DNA of 64,000 nt from Tetragonia tetragonoides (taxonomy: Eukaryota > Streptophyta > Magnoliopsida > Caryophyllales > Aizoaceae), in the NCBI GenBank assembly GCA_038025085.1, contig CM076147.1:1803001-1867000 (forward strand). The letters run 5' to 3'. Under the pieces are notes generated by a model. It was given only the letters and a program-made list of their open reading frames with translations, was not told the DNA's origin and searched no databases. This document shows, piece after piece, positions 16,679 through 31,002 of the stretch (positions within the stretch are counted from its first letter, which is position 1; each line of letters starts with the position of its first letter). The translations under genes were made by a program, and so were the position numbers.

Positions 16679-18332
16679 TGCAGAACTTCCTTTGATGTCA
16701 CAGAAGCAAAAACTAGGAGAAGTTGATTAATGCTAATTGGATTTCATAGTTTACTCTGCAAAAATACGAGAAATTCAATCCCGTATAGAATTCATGCACG
16801 ACCGAGATTACTTTCTATAGTTAGTTTTTTTATAAATTGTGCAAACTATTTGGATGAAGTTTTTAGATGGATTTAATAGTTGATTTTGGACAAGATTTGG
16901 ATAAACTTATGTATCAAAGAAATCACAACGATTTTGTCCGTTATTCTCGTGCTAATCACACAAGTACACCAACGACCAGCACAACCCAAAAAGAGCAAAT
17001 AAAAGTTTTAATGAAAAACAAAATTACAAAAAAAAGATTTTTTATTCTATTTTCTGTAATTTATTTTTATTATTTTGATAAGCAAATAAACCAGGCTTAT
17101 ATCCTATTATATTTCGTTTGGATGGCCCAACATCCAATTTACCCAAATTTGAAATTAGTGAATGTTGGCGGACCATTCCTCATTCCTCTCACAAAACAAG
17201 ATGGTTATTAATTTACATGTTACACTTCTTTGAATTATACATTTCACTTATTTTATTTACGCAACTTCACATAAACTTCTTGATTTAAAACACTGAGGTT
17301 TTCTCTTGATTGTACTAGTGATAATAGGGCAGCGACCAATCATGAAAATGTGCAGCAATGAAAGTCAATCAATGGCTTACTGTGAATGTGTTAGACTCTA
17401 GCCGCTCTACTATATTCTGATCATAAAAGTAGGAAATGTTTTACGTGCATTATCATTAATTAGCTTACCATCTCTTATATTATAGTTTCAGTATTGTTCT
17501 TGGGGTGACAAGAATGAGAGATTGGTGATTCAATAGTAGTACATTTTCAAAGAATTGCTTTGTTTAGATAACCTCGAAATTTGTTAGATTGAAGAAATTC
17601 AAATAGAAGATTAGGATAAGATGATTACTTGTTTTAGTTTGTTTCCTAGCAAATGCTTATCTTTGTTGCGTTGCTTATTTAGATTGATGTTGACTCATCT
17701 AATTGTTTGCCTACACATTATTCTTGTTGGCTATTTTATTTCTTTTAATTTTTAGATGAGAAGTAATAAGGAGTGTAATTTAGCAATTATCTAATTATCT
17801 AACAAGCTGGTAAAGTTGTAATGTGGGATCGAGGTAGTCTTTAATTTTAGTTAGCATAGGAATCTAGGATCCATTGAAAAAACATACTCGTGAGACAGCC
17901 TACTGTTAACTATTTCTATAACATATTTGTCAATGAAACGCATTGATATATGTATTGCGTTGTGTTTTACTTATTACACACACAATGATGTCTTAAGTCG
18001 TTTTCTTTTCTATGAAAAACATAAACTAGTACAATGCATATATCAATATAATGGTCTCAATTTTAACCACTCGCCTAATATCATTCGAGTATATATAATA
18101 TTAGTGAACTTTTTGCTTCCTAGAATCCTAGTACCTTTGAAATTTTAGAAGAGGAGAAACAAAAGTCAAAACTAAAAAAATCTGAAATCATGAGAAGGTG
18201 CACTGACTTGCATATATACTTTTTTTGTTTTCTTTTTTCTTGACAACAAGACTTCCATAATACTTGAAGGTCTTATCTTCTCTTGAAATTCCCATACAGT
18301 GAAGATTTGCGAGAGAATTGAGTGTCACTGTG
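16679..18332. other. Shared 5' region between the two head-to-head xylulose kinase genes
   Basis: About 1.65 kb of AT-rich sequence between the two divergent ATGs. It should hold both promoters. No ORF of interest. No clear similarity between the two halves was seen by eye, so the inverted repeat appears limited to the transcribed regions. Confidence 0.5.
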
Positions 18333-18775
18333 ATGGAAGAAGCAAACTATAGTTTACCTAAGTCCTCTTTCTTTCTCGGCTTCGACTGTTCCACTCAGTA
18401 AGTCCCTTCTTTCTCTGCTCAGAAAATTCTGGGTTTTTTGAAATTTCCCCTGTTAGAAATTCACTTCATTATTGACATAATTTTAACTGTTTCTAGTGCT
18501 TCATTGAATTATTATCATTTTCTGTTGATGGGATTTGACTTATAATATGTGTAAGTTCCTATGTGTAATTGATCTTTCTGTTGACTTAGTTCTATGTTCC
18601 CACCACATGCTTTTTAGGCTTTCAACCACTGGGATTTCCCATTTTTGATTGAAGTAAATCTTCTATATTACATTTGCAAAATATTTGGAAAAGATGGCTA
18701 AAATTGACTCTTGGACACTCACTTATCTTGGTATTTTTTTAGAATTTTAGTAGTCTGTTAGTTTCTCTGTGATCA

Positions 18776-18884
18776 AGCTTGGAGTGGGTAGCGCAGTGCC
18801 GCATCCCCCACTTGTTCCACCAATGGCATGGGTTCAAGTCTCATTTCCATCAAAGTTGGAGATACTTTGCCGTTCAAAAAAACA
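18776..18884 (+). mobile_element. SINE in intron 1 of the kinase pseudogene
   Basis: About 109 bp with tRNA-like promoter boxes (A-type GTAGCGCAGTGCC, B-type GGGTTCAAGTCTC) and an A-rich end CAAAAAAACA. Flanked by the direct repeat TTCTCTGTGATCA (18763-18775 and 18885-18897). Related in sequence to the SINEs at 55165 and 63536. Confidence 0.85.
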
Positions 18885-19797
18885 TTCTCTGTGATCATGA
18901 TGTAGACTTGGGCTAAAAAAGTACTTGTTGGTGAATTAGGTCCTTAAAGGCCACTGTGTTGGATGCAAACCTTGTCATTGTTGCAACGGAATTAGTTCAT
19001 TTCGATTCAGATTTACCTCACTACAAAACTAAAGATGGAGTATATCGGGATCCTTTGGTTCATGGCCGAATTGTTTCCCCTACATTGATGTGGGTTGAAG
19101 CCCTTGATGTGATGTTACAAAGATTGTCAAAAAGATTAGATTTTGCAAAGATTGTGTCCATTTCTGGGAGTGCACAACAACATGGTAGTGTGTATTGGAA
19201 AAATGGGAGCTCAGCAATATTATCATCCCTCGATTCAAAGAAGAGATTAGTGGACCAACTTGGTCAAGCATTTTCCTTGGAGGAATCACCAATATGGATG
19301 GACAGCAGCACAACAGAACAATGCAAGAAGATTGAGGAGGCCGTTGGGGCGCGTTGGAATTGCATCGTCTTACTGGATCCTGTGCCCATGAGCGATATGT
19401 TGGCCCACAAGTCCGGAAGATATATGAGACATGGCCTGAAATTTACCAAAATACTGAGAGAATATCTTTAGTTAGCTCTTTTATGGCGTCTCTTCTTATT
19501 GGAGCTTATGCTTGCATTGACGAAACAGATGGTGCAGGGATGAACTTGATGGATATTAAGAGAAGAGAGTGGTCAAAAATGGCTTTGGAAGTATGCCTCT
19601 TTGCTCACTAGCTATATTGATGTTTGCTAGATGCCTAGATACTTTGCACTCTTTTGTTTCTTTTAACCTAGAATTTAACAGCTTTTTACCGACATAGGAC
19701 GCCTGACTAGAGTACGTGTTCAATATAGGCTACAGCGCCATCTTTGGAAGGGAAGCTTGGAAAGTTAGCTCCAGCTTATGCTGTTTCTGGTCATATT

Positions 19798-19942
19798 GCC
19801 CCATATTTTGTTGAGAAGTTAGTGTGTTATAGTTTGCCCCATATTTTGTTGAGAGGTTTCTTTTTGCTAGTCTATATTTTGTTGAGAGGTTAGTGTGTTA
19901 TAGTTTGCCCCATATTTTGTTGAGAGGTTAGTGTGTTATAGT
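19798..19942 (+). repeat. Fourfold tandem copy of the exon 3 splice-donor junction
   Basis: A unit of roughly 36-39 bp, containing CATATTTTGTTGAGA, the donor GTTAGT and TGTGTTATAGTTTG, occurs about four times (two intact, two altered). The first copy is the genuine exon 3 end; the others lie in intron 3. The array duplicates both the last exon bases and the 5' splice site. Confidence 0.8.
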
Positions 19943-22677
19943 TTGTCCACAAGCTCAGCATCCACTTACGGGTATGCCTTGTAATTCTTTCAGATACCAG
20001 TTCAGCAAGAACTGTTTGATTGTTCAGTGGTCTGGAGACAATCCAAACAGCCTTGCAGGTACTTAGTTTTCCTATGGTACAATGAGTTTCCATCTATCAG
20101 ACGGTTGTTTTCAGATTATTTTTTTTTGTGCTTTATCGCCTTTATCAGGTGGATTCAGCATTTATTTCATTATGTTCTTTTGTCTAATCAAGTTATCATT
20201 GCTAAGATGGGCTTTTGTACAATTACTCATTGAAGTTTCTTTTGGAAAATATTCGATACTCAATTTGAAAAATTTTGCTTAAAAAACTTACTATGCTTGA
20301 TAATATGTGAGGATTCTATTTACAAGTTGCAACCTACTATGCTTGACCTTTGGGCGCGAGGGGTGGCAGAACAACATGTGGGAAATGCTACAAGTAGGCT
20401 TGAACTTGAAATTTATGACCTTTGGGTGACACTTGGTCACTGAATTGTCCTCAATTTTCTTTTATTGAACTGTCTTCAACCTAACATACACAACATCCCA
20501 CAATATGTCAGTGCCAAATCATGTTTGAGACCTACCAACAAAAGGCCAGCTACAGCTATGAGCTAAGTAAGTGTGTAATACGCTGACCCAATACATAATG
20601 GCTGTATGTCTTGCGCGCATTCCTTTGATTGAAAGGTTCAATGTTTATTACTGGCCAGGGCTAACTACTCCAACATTTGCTCTTATGGAAAGAAATTAAA
20701 AAAAGAATGGTGTACAGATGGCTTGACTGTTGTACCGTGAAACCAATTCATACATCTCAGTAGAGAATAGAACTAGAAGAAGAATATTATGAGTCACATT
20801 ACAAGCCATGGCTTATATTTTTGTGGCTGCTGCATAATCGGGTGAAAAATCATGATGGCAAGGCGTTATGCTTTCCAAGGACATGCTTATATTCTTAGCA
20901 ATGTTAACTTTATTGCACATAAGAATCAGTAGCTACTTTTTCTTTCTGATGTTACTATGTCTTGCTTCTCATCAGTTTTTCATAGTGGTCCACATACCAA
21001 GGACATAGTTAATAAACCCCTGCGAGGAACTGAGGTTCGTTTGATCAACTCCAAAATATTTTGTATTTTTTTGTAGGTTTGACTCTCGATGCTGGAGATC
21101 TTGCAATTAGTCTTGGCACAAGTGACACAGTGCATTGACATCATTGCCTAGATTGTTCCTCAACTAGATTTCATCACTCACTACTGATGCCAATTTTTCA
21201 TACAGGTATTTGGGATTGTTGATGATCCTCAACCTTGTTTAGAAAGCCATGTTTTCCCTAATCCTGTAGACACAAAAGGCTACATGGTGATGCTAGTATA
21301 CAAGAATGGGTCTCTAACTCGAGAAGGTGCGTTGTGACCTGACTATATGGATAGTTCTACTTCTACATTTGAGTTTACAGACCTACAATATCGACTAAGT
21401 CTTAATCACTGATTGTAGGAACTCTTTTCTTTGTTAGATGTACGTGACCGATGTGCAGAGAAATCTTGGGAAGTTTTCAACAAGTATCTGCAGCAAACAC
21501 CACCACTTAATGGTTGGTATCCACGTTTTATATGCACGACTGCACATTGATAAAATGTGCTGTATGTTTGCCTTATGTGTATACTTTTACCCTGGACAGA
21601 TGGAAGGATGGGTTTTTACTACAAGGAGCATGAAATTCTTCCTCCCCTGCCAGGTAACTTTAGAATCCGTTCGTCTTTAGGAGACTTGTGAGAAACACAA
21701 TGCTGTGATGGAAGTTTATTAAACTTCACGGTGGGTGGTGGTTGTTACAAAACGGATGTCATACAAGGGCCTAAGTCTTCTCTTTTTTGATGTTTCACTA
21801 AGTTGGTTTCCACAGATATGCTCTCGAGAACTTCACTGGTGATAGTTTAGATGGCGTGATTGAACGGGAAGTGGAAGAATTTGATGGCCCTTCTGAGGTT
21901 CACATTCTTGACTTATACTTTGAATGAAGAAAAGAGGGAAAAATGTTCACTACTCTTTCATGAAATTTTTTGTTAATAATTGCAGGTGCGGGCACTGATA
22001 GAGGGACAGCTTCTTTCAATGCGAGCTCATGCTGAAAGAACAGAAATGCATCTTCCTCCAAGACGGCTAATTGTCACTGGGGGAGCATCCTCAAATCAGT
22101 GCATTCTCAATGCTGTTGCATCCATATTTGGTTGTGATGTCCATACAGTGCCTTGGCCAGGTTAAATAATTCAAACCTGAAATAATTTAGGCATTTAGGC
22201 CCATGATAGTTACAAACTCCTTTTCTGATACTATCTATCATTTGCTGGTACACTATTGTTTGTTTGGTCACAGATTCGGCGTCACTGGGAGCTGCGTTAA
22301 GAGCTGCACATGGTTGGTTGTGCCATGAAAAGGGTACGTTTGTACCGGTTAGGTTCTTGTACGAGAACAAGTTGGAGAAGACATCTCTTAGTTCTAAGCT
22401 TTGTGTGAAGGCTGTAGACCCAACACTTTCATCAAAGTATGCCATGATGATGAGGAAAAGAATACAGATCGAAGAACGCCTTGTCAAAAAGCTTGGACGG
22501 CTACAGTTGATGCCACAAGTTCTGGTTTTCGGTATTTTATTGTAAGAAAAAGTGGAGAATTATGTCCAAGAGCTTCTAAGGCCGATTGCTGTGAGCCCTG
22601 TGAATCTGTGATCTCTAGAGTCTTGACGCTCCAGTTGTAATACTGTATTTTTAAAAACATAATAAAAATTGTATTCC

Positions 22678-22715
22678 GCTAGAAGGAGGGCTTGAACCGA
22701 CTGAGCTATTCCAGC
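22678..22715 (-). other. tRNA-like remnant with intact acceptor stem
   Basis: Minus strand 22715-22678 starts GCTGGAA and ends TTCTAGC; these pair as a 7-bp acceptor stem with one G-T. Between them are an A-box-like TAGCTCAGTCGG and the T-loop/3' T-arm TTCAAGCCCTCC. The anticodon arm and 5' half of the T arm are missing, as if one deletion joined D loop to T loop. Not a functional tRNA. Confidence 0.5.
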
Positions 22716-23079
22716 TTTTGATGTACCAATGTTCCTTTACAACTTTGTACTATACTAACAAAGAAAGGATGGTCACAACTTGTGAGAAACGTATCGACTA
22801 TACAAGTGAAAAGTGGGAAAACAAACTGTCAACAATAAAGGTTAAAAAAGAAGTATGCACAAATTTATTCATATTTAATGATCGTTTTTAGTGCAAATTG
22901 TTTCTTTTTGTTGGATAAGTTTTATAATAGTAAAACTACATATATTTTTCGATAAGCTGTTATAATTTTAAATTTGTTGACCTACGTGAAAGCTATGAAG
23001 TTTTATTCCTTATTCATTGAACAGTTGAGTGTGGAGTGACTGTTTAGGCCTCCTTGTTTTATACGAGTAGTTGTTACAC

Positions 23080-23165
23080 TAGGGAAGGGGGTTGATAAGG
23101 CTTGATCTCGCAACCGAAGCTGCGAAACCGGGGATGTTCTCCAACTGAGACAACCCTTACGCACT
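23080..23165 (-). repeat. tRNA-derived repeat fragment
   Basis: The minus strand reads AGGGTTGTCTCAGTTGGAGA near the start and GATCAAGCC then CAACCCCCTT at the end. These look like degenerate A and B boxes closed by a GGGTTG/CAACCC stem. Probably the head of an old SINE or a tRNA pseudogene. No target duplication seen. Confidence 0.4.
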
Positions 23166-23516
23166 CACGCACTCACCCCTTATTATACACCCTTTCAGCC
23201 TCAGTCATCATGTGGATTATAGTGTTAATCCAGAACAAGTATCACACCAATTAGATAGGGGACCATTACTAGCAATCAACAAGGAAAAGGATTATTAGAA
23301 AAACATTAGGATAACATTTCAAACATCAACCATGTATGTTGATGATGACAGCCTTGATAGTTGACAAGACACCTTTAAATGTCAGATTACATTAACTTGC
23401 AAAAGCAATCAGACAGAATGACTCAAAAAAGATACAAAGCAACCATCCACTTGAACACATCATAGCACTTAAAAGTCTTGAACATTAAGGCAAAGTTGTT
23501 TTGCTGAATGTGGAGA

Positions 23517-26413
<2,897 letters not shown>

Positions 26414-26566
26414 TCAAGAAAATTCAAAGCAACAATAAGAAAAAAATGGAGGAGAGAGAAAATAAAATCGAAGGGGGAAGCAGAAATGGAGGACGAGCGT
26501 TTATGAAGACGCTCTCCCGATTTGCAGTGTGAATGATTTTTTTTGAGCGCTGGTTTATTTAGGGAG

Positions 26567-26574
26567 TTTATATA
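26567..26574 (-). promoter_or_regulatory. TATA box of the alpha-tubulin gene
   Basis: The minus strand reads TATATAAA about 166 bases upstream of the ATG at 26401, followed by a purine-rich leader. Good position for a plant core promoter. Confidence 0.6.
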
Positions 26575-26950
26575 GGGAGGGTTTTGTTGGGGGGTGAAAT
26601 ATCGTGAAGATCTCGTGAAATTATTAACTATGGTTAAGGAGTTTTGTTAACTATGGTTAAAGGGAGGTGCTCGTGGTGCCAGCTGGTGTGAAATGGAGGA
26701 TTATTTGTTTATGGATTGGTTGGCGCCCGAAGGTGACTAGCTGCCAAACGGTTATGTTTAACCATGGTTAATTTTGGTGATGCCTCTCACTCGAATTTTG
26801 ATTTTTGAATTGACATAAATTGCGGGATTTGCATAAAGACGAATAATTACTCTCTTTGATAAAACGGCACTGTTTAGGAAAAAAAAACCTACCTATTTTG
26901 ATTTTTGAAAATTTTGGACTCACAGAAATTGCTACTCTTGCAGTCTTGCT

Positions 26951-27402
26951 AAGGCTGCACAAAGTTCAATCTGGACTAGTTTGGACTTAAACTGAATCGG
27001 TTCCCATTTGGTTAGGTCTACGATCCAACTTCTTGATAAATTCGTTTTTCAATTCAATTCGATTGGAATAGTATTTTTGAAAAAAATATAAAACAAAGCA
27101 ACATATTGGTTAGACATGAGTATTAATTTGACTATATTAGAACAATATATAAAATATTAAAATCAAATAGGCATGTCTTTCATTGGATAACGATTATTTT
27201 ATTAGAAAAAAAATAAACCAAAAGGCACTCTAAACAAATATCAAAATAGTTCAGGTCTTTTAGATTTAATTCAGGTAAGGTTAGGCCCATAATCGATTGT
27301 CTATCGATTAGGTCCATTGTCCATTAATTGGCTAGATTCAGGTCCGGTCCTATTCTTATTCAGTCCGACTCATTTCGATTTTGGATCTGCGAGCAGCCCT
27401 GA
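26951..27402. mobile_element. hAT-like MITE (candidate)
   Basis: About 450 bp between near-identical 8-bp flanks, GTCTTGCT (26943-26950) and CTCTTGCT (27403-27410). The ends are short imperfect inverted repeats (AAGGCTGCACA / GAGCAGCCCTGA). No coding capacity. Confidence 0.5.
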
Positions 27403-27505
27403 CTCTTGCTATTTAAAATTTGAAGTTAAAGGTAAAAGTGAATTTACATTCTCATTAAAAATATTATTATATTTATGAAATCTTCGCAATTAACATTGTT
27501 TGCAA

Positions 27506-27681
27506 TAAGTGGTTGGTGTGGGTATTTTGGCACTCTCATCCATTAAGCAAGGTCAAGGGTTCGAATATTGTGAATGGAGAAACTATTTAGTGGCAGCACT
27601 TTACCCTTTCGTAGACCAACCTGGTGCGAACAGGATTAAGCTTGACCCAAAGGGCTTAGGTGAACCTGTGGTTAAACAAAA
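27506..27681 (+). mobile_element. SINE with 14-bp target duplication
   Basis: Flanked by perfect AACATTGTTTGCAA (27492-27505 and 27682-27695). Contains a degenerate A box (GTTGGTGTGGG), a B box (GGGTTCGAATATT) and an A-rich 3' end. Length about 176 bp fits plant SINEs. The small ORF here is spurious. Confidence 0.85.
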
Positions 27682-27768
27682 AACATTGTTTGCAAAATTT
27701 AATCATCATGAAAGTCAACCACAAGATGATCTTACACAAGATTTATTAAAACACAAGTTTTGTCTATA

Positions 27769-28219
27769 AGAGCATCTCCAATGCAAGGTTTTTATGGGAG
27801 GTTTGTGAGCAAAAAAATCTTTTGTAGAAACTTCATCCCCATAGTGATAAACCTATAAACCTAAGGTTTGTACAAATTGGTTTGTCTAGACAAACCTAGT
27901 TTATAAGCTATGATGTGTCACATACAAAAATTAAATCTATGTGAGGTTTGTAGCATTACAACATAGAGGTTTGTATAATTGAGGTTTTAAAAATAATGAT
28001 GTGTCACATACAAAAAATTAAACATATGCGCATGTGCAACGTGGGAGGTAGGTAGTCGATTTTGGGATATGTTTTTCCCTTTGAATGCTAATGTTGCTTT
28101 GTTGCATGATTTAGAAAAATTAGTGAAAGATCGATGACCGTGCTGCTCAAAAAAATAAAAAATAATGATGTGTCAAAGATAAAAAGTTCCTTCAAAATTT
28201 GTAGCATTGGAGATGCTCT
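27769..28219. mobile_element. Tourist-like MITE with 16-bp terminal inverted repeats
   Basis: Starts AGAGCATCTCCAATGC and ends with its exact reverse complement GCATTGGAGATGCTCT. The GAGCATCTCCAA end is common in PIF/Harbinger-type MITEs. Flanking trinucleotides are TAA and TAG, near the expected TAA duplication. The interior repeats AATGATGTGTCA three times. The stretch between two of these (about 28022-28157) is unlike the rest and ends in an A-rich tract, so it may be a small later insertion. Confidence 0.65.
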
Positions 28220-28239
28220 AGGGTTTTTCCTATTACTAT

Positions 28240-28760
28240 TGGGTTTGTTCCTCGAGCCTTGCTGAATGTTGGCGGAGTTTTGGCCTTGGACTACTGGAAT
28301 ATGGGGATTAGGAAGCTTGAGCTCAACATCGACTCAGAAGCAACGATGACGTTTTTATTGGGGCATGCGCCTCCACATTCTGCTCTATTTCATTTTATCA
28401 ATAATTGCAAGGATTTACTCAATAAAGAAGGGTGGCAGGTCACAATGTGCCATTGTTATCCTGAGGCCAATCGAGCGGCAGATTGGTTGGCCAAATAAGG
28501 CGTTGATCATCGTGATAAATTGAAGACATGGGGTGATCCTCCTAGTGGTCTTTGTGGTATTCTGCGGGAGTACTTGTGTGGAGTGGCTTGGCCTCGTGCC
28601 CTCGCATGAGTCCTGCGACTAGCTAGTATTCTTAGTTCTTATTGTTTTTGTTTCTATGTTTTTTTCTTTTCGTTGTTGCTGTTTTAGTCTCTATAACTAT
28701 TTCTTGCAAGGATTTTATTCCTTCTTGAGTATCCAGAAAAAGAAAAAAAAAAAAAAAAAA
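28240..28760 (+). pseudogene. 3' end of a LINE (RNase H domain and poly(A))
   Basis: An open stretch from about 28260 to 28498 encodes an RNase H-like domain typical of the C-terminus of plant L1-type elements: LELNIDSEATMTFL and CHCYPEANRAADWLAK. A TAA then interrupts, and the same frame continues to WGDPPSGLCGIL and a second stop near 28610. A 3' UTR and a poly(A) run (about 28741-28760) follow. The 5' part of the element is absent. Inactive. Confidence 0.7.
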
Positions 28761-28887
28761 CTATTCTCGTATTGATAAAGTTTCGAAGTCCTCCTCTCAA
28801 ATCTTGTTATCTCTCGAGTCATATTCTTCACTTTGAACAAAAATATCACCAAAAATTATATGTATTAAAAACAAACAAAAATAAAAC

Positions 28888-29289
28888 ATGAACATCACCT
28901 TAGAAAGTGAATCAAAAAGACATTTTATAAACAGAATACATTCTTGTAAATTTTTGAAACTCCTCAACGGCCATAAATGTAGAAAAATAATTGATGTCGA
29001 ACTCAAAGCAATCCATCAATTTATTGGATCAGCAGGTGAATCAAAAAGACATTTCACCAACCCAATTATGGAATACAGGAAAAACATGAAGATGATTGAA
29101 GAGATGGACATGCATACAATTTGCAAGAGGGTGACACATCATACTGCAGATTCGATTGCTAAGAGTTGTACTTTAGCACTTGATTTGTGTTATGTACCAG
29201 CTACTCCCCTAACTCCTTTGATTGTTGGCAATGTTGGGTTCAAATTTGATGATGAGGTTGTTCAACATAAAAGGCTTATTGTAACTTAA
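28888..29289 (+). other. Unassigned 133-codon ORF, possibly RNase H-like debris
   Basis: An uninterrupted ORF with an internal duplication (ESKRHFINRI and ESKRHFTNPI) and an ending like RNase H-type retroelement tails (HHTADSIAKSCTL). No complete domain. Most likely degenerate retroelement sequence, but I do not recognise it with confidence. Confidence 0.3.
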
Positions 29290-30849
29290 CTTGGTTGTAT
29301 ACTTGTATCTATTACATTATTATCTAAAAATAGAATACACTCTTTTTTTTTCTTTTTTTTTTTTTGAGGTGAAATAGAATACACTTTAATTGACCTTTTA
29401 TCTTTGATTTGTTTAAGTTAGGTCATGTTCTCTTTTCGTCGTCTTCATGTTGTACTCTATTTCATTCCTTTTATCTTTCATGTTTTGTTCAGTTCGTTCA
29501 ATCGTTCTATGTTGCACTGCATGTCTGCATACCAATTTACAGCATATTTTATCTCACATTCTGTTCCATTATGCAATCTGTTTCGTATTGTTTCTTTCTA
29601 AGTTGCACATTTTATTAGTTCCGAACCGTGCCATTTCATGAACTTTGCTTTCAAATCACCCATAGCTTTTTATCATTGGGGACCTTTCATTAAAATTTAT
29701 TTCTATTTTAGCAAGACAAGCCATAAAAGCCCTAGAGTTATTTTAGGGAAATTAGTTGGGATTGGGCAGTTCATAGCGACGGTTACATACATTAAACACA
29801 ACAATTATTAAGTGATTGCTTAAAGCTACAAACAATGTCATTTTTGGTAACTATAGATGCGAAGAGGAAGATGATTTGATATAAATACTGTGAGACGATT
29901 AGGCAAGTGTCAAAGGGGCCCAAGTGACCAGATTTTTGGAGCTCATGATTCGGATATACACGGTTATGGCCTATGGGCCTCCACTTAACATATTGGAGAC
30001 TTTGTGGGCTAAATATTCAAAACAGGGAGAATGAGAGCCCTGTACAATTATGAGATTTTTAGAATGTGTTTGGTAGAAACAATAAGTTCACTTAATTGCT
30101 AATTTGGAAGGGGGATTTCCCCTCCTTTTTGCACAAATTCTTGCCTAATCTTATAGTTAGAAAGGATACTAATCTTATCATGGGGTGAAATTAAATATGC
30201 AAGTGGGGGAGGGAGAAGGAGAGAGAGTGGTGAGGAAGGTGAGAGAAAAGAAGAGGAAGAAAACTCTTGAGATCATGTTTTTTAAATTTTAATTTTTTTC
30301 AAAATGTAGTCTGATTTGTTGTTATTAACCTATGACTTCATCGCAATGAATCCACTACTTCATTGTAGGTGTAGTTAAATTGGCTATTCTAGAAGTAGCC
30401 AAGAGGGGTGACAATGGCTAGCGGGAAGGAGGTACTTTTGTATTGATTAAAAAGTGATATTACATCAACAATGATAATCATTTCTCATTATCAATACGGA
30501 TAATCATTTCTCATTATCGAGTGTTATTTTGGGTAGCTCAGAATTTGAAGAGTTGCAAGAAGACGAAGATGGATCATTTTTTTTCATGCACCTTATTTGT
30601 TGTATGATTATTGATTTGTCCCACTTTTTTGGATCTTAATTAGTCCGTTTGTGTTTGGGTAGTACATGGACATATAGAGGTAGTGTTTCATATGAACATG
30701 GAGCTACTCGGATTCTTACTCTATATATCCTGTCCATTTTCTTGGGCCTTTTCCAGAGTATTCACACAAATGATATTATTTTCATTTTAGGTTTCTAAAA
30801 ATCAGTTTTAATTTTTAAGCGTTTTAAGTTGCATATATTATCATATTTT
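29290..30849. other. Non-coding intergenic stretch
   Basis: AT-rich with poly(T) and CT-rich tracts (29341-29365). Near 30470-30520 the block ATCATTTCTCATTATC occurs twice. No gene seen. Confidence 0.45.
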
Positions 30850-30861
30850 ACACACTATTAA

Positions 30862-30990
30862 CCAAGATGTATTGGTGTAATGGTTCAACACTTTATCCCT
30901 TAAATAAGTGGTTGGAAATTCGAATCTCAACTCTTACAAATAGAAAAAATCTACAATAAATATCCTTGACAAAAAAAAAAAATAACAAAA
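30862..30990 (+). mobile_element. SINE
   Basis: About 129 bp between ACACACTATTAA (30850-30861) and ACACACTATCAA (30991-31002), one mismatch. Has a B-box-like GGAAATTCGAATCTC and an A-rich end (12 A plus AACAAAA). Older than the SINEs with perfect duplications. Confidence 0.7.
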
Positions 30991-31002
30991 ACACACTATC
31001 AA

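Larger units (their letters stand above)
18333..22545 (+). pseudogene. Xylulose kinase paralogue with a single frameshift in exon 2
   Basis: All 11 exons of the XK2-type gene are present: 18333-18397, 18940-19590, 19729-19817, 19994-20058, 21077-21129, 21206-21326, 21438-21512, 21600-21653, 21803-21897, 21986-22160, 22274-22545. Exon sizes equal those of the intact neighbour except exon 1 (+6 bp), exon 2 (651 against 652 bp), exon 5 (one codon shorter) and exon 11 (longer C-terminus). The missing base lies in a G run at 19346-19349 and diverts the frame to a stop at 19469-19471, inside the N-terminal FGGY domain. Every later exon is open with usable splice sites. Exon 5 has a poor donor (GTGCAT) and exon 9 uses an AAG acceptor. 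Either a recent pseudogene or a functional gene with an assembly error. Confidence 0.92.

Noticed and set aside
22401..22640. 79-codon ORF at the end of the kinase pseudogene.
   Set aside because: Out of frame with exon 11, whose frame is continuous to 22545.
27509..27769. 86-codon plus-strand ORF.
   Set aside because: Coincides with a SINE that has B box and 14-bp target duplication; not a gene.
30470..30520. Short direct repeat ATCATTTCTCATTATC x2, considered as a target site duplication.
   Set aside because: The copies are separated by only a few bases, with nothing element-like between them.
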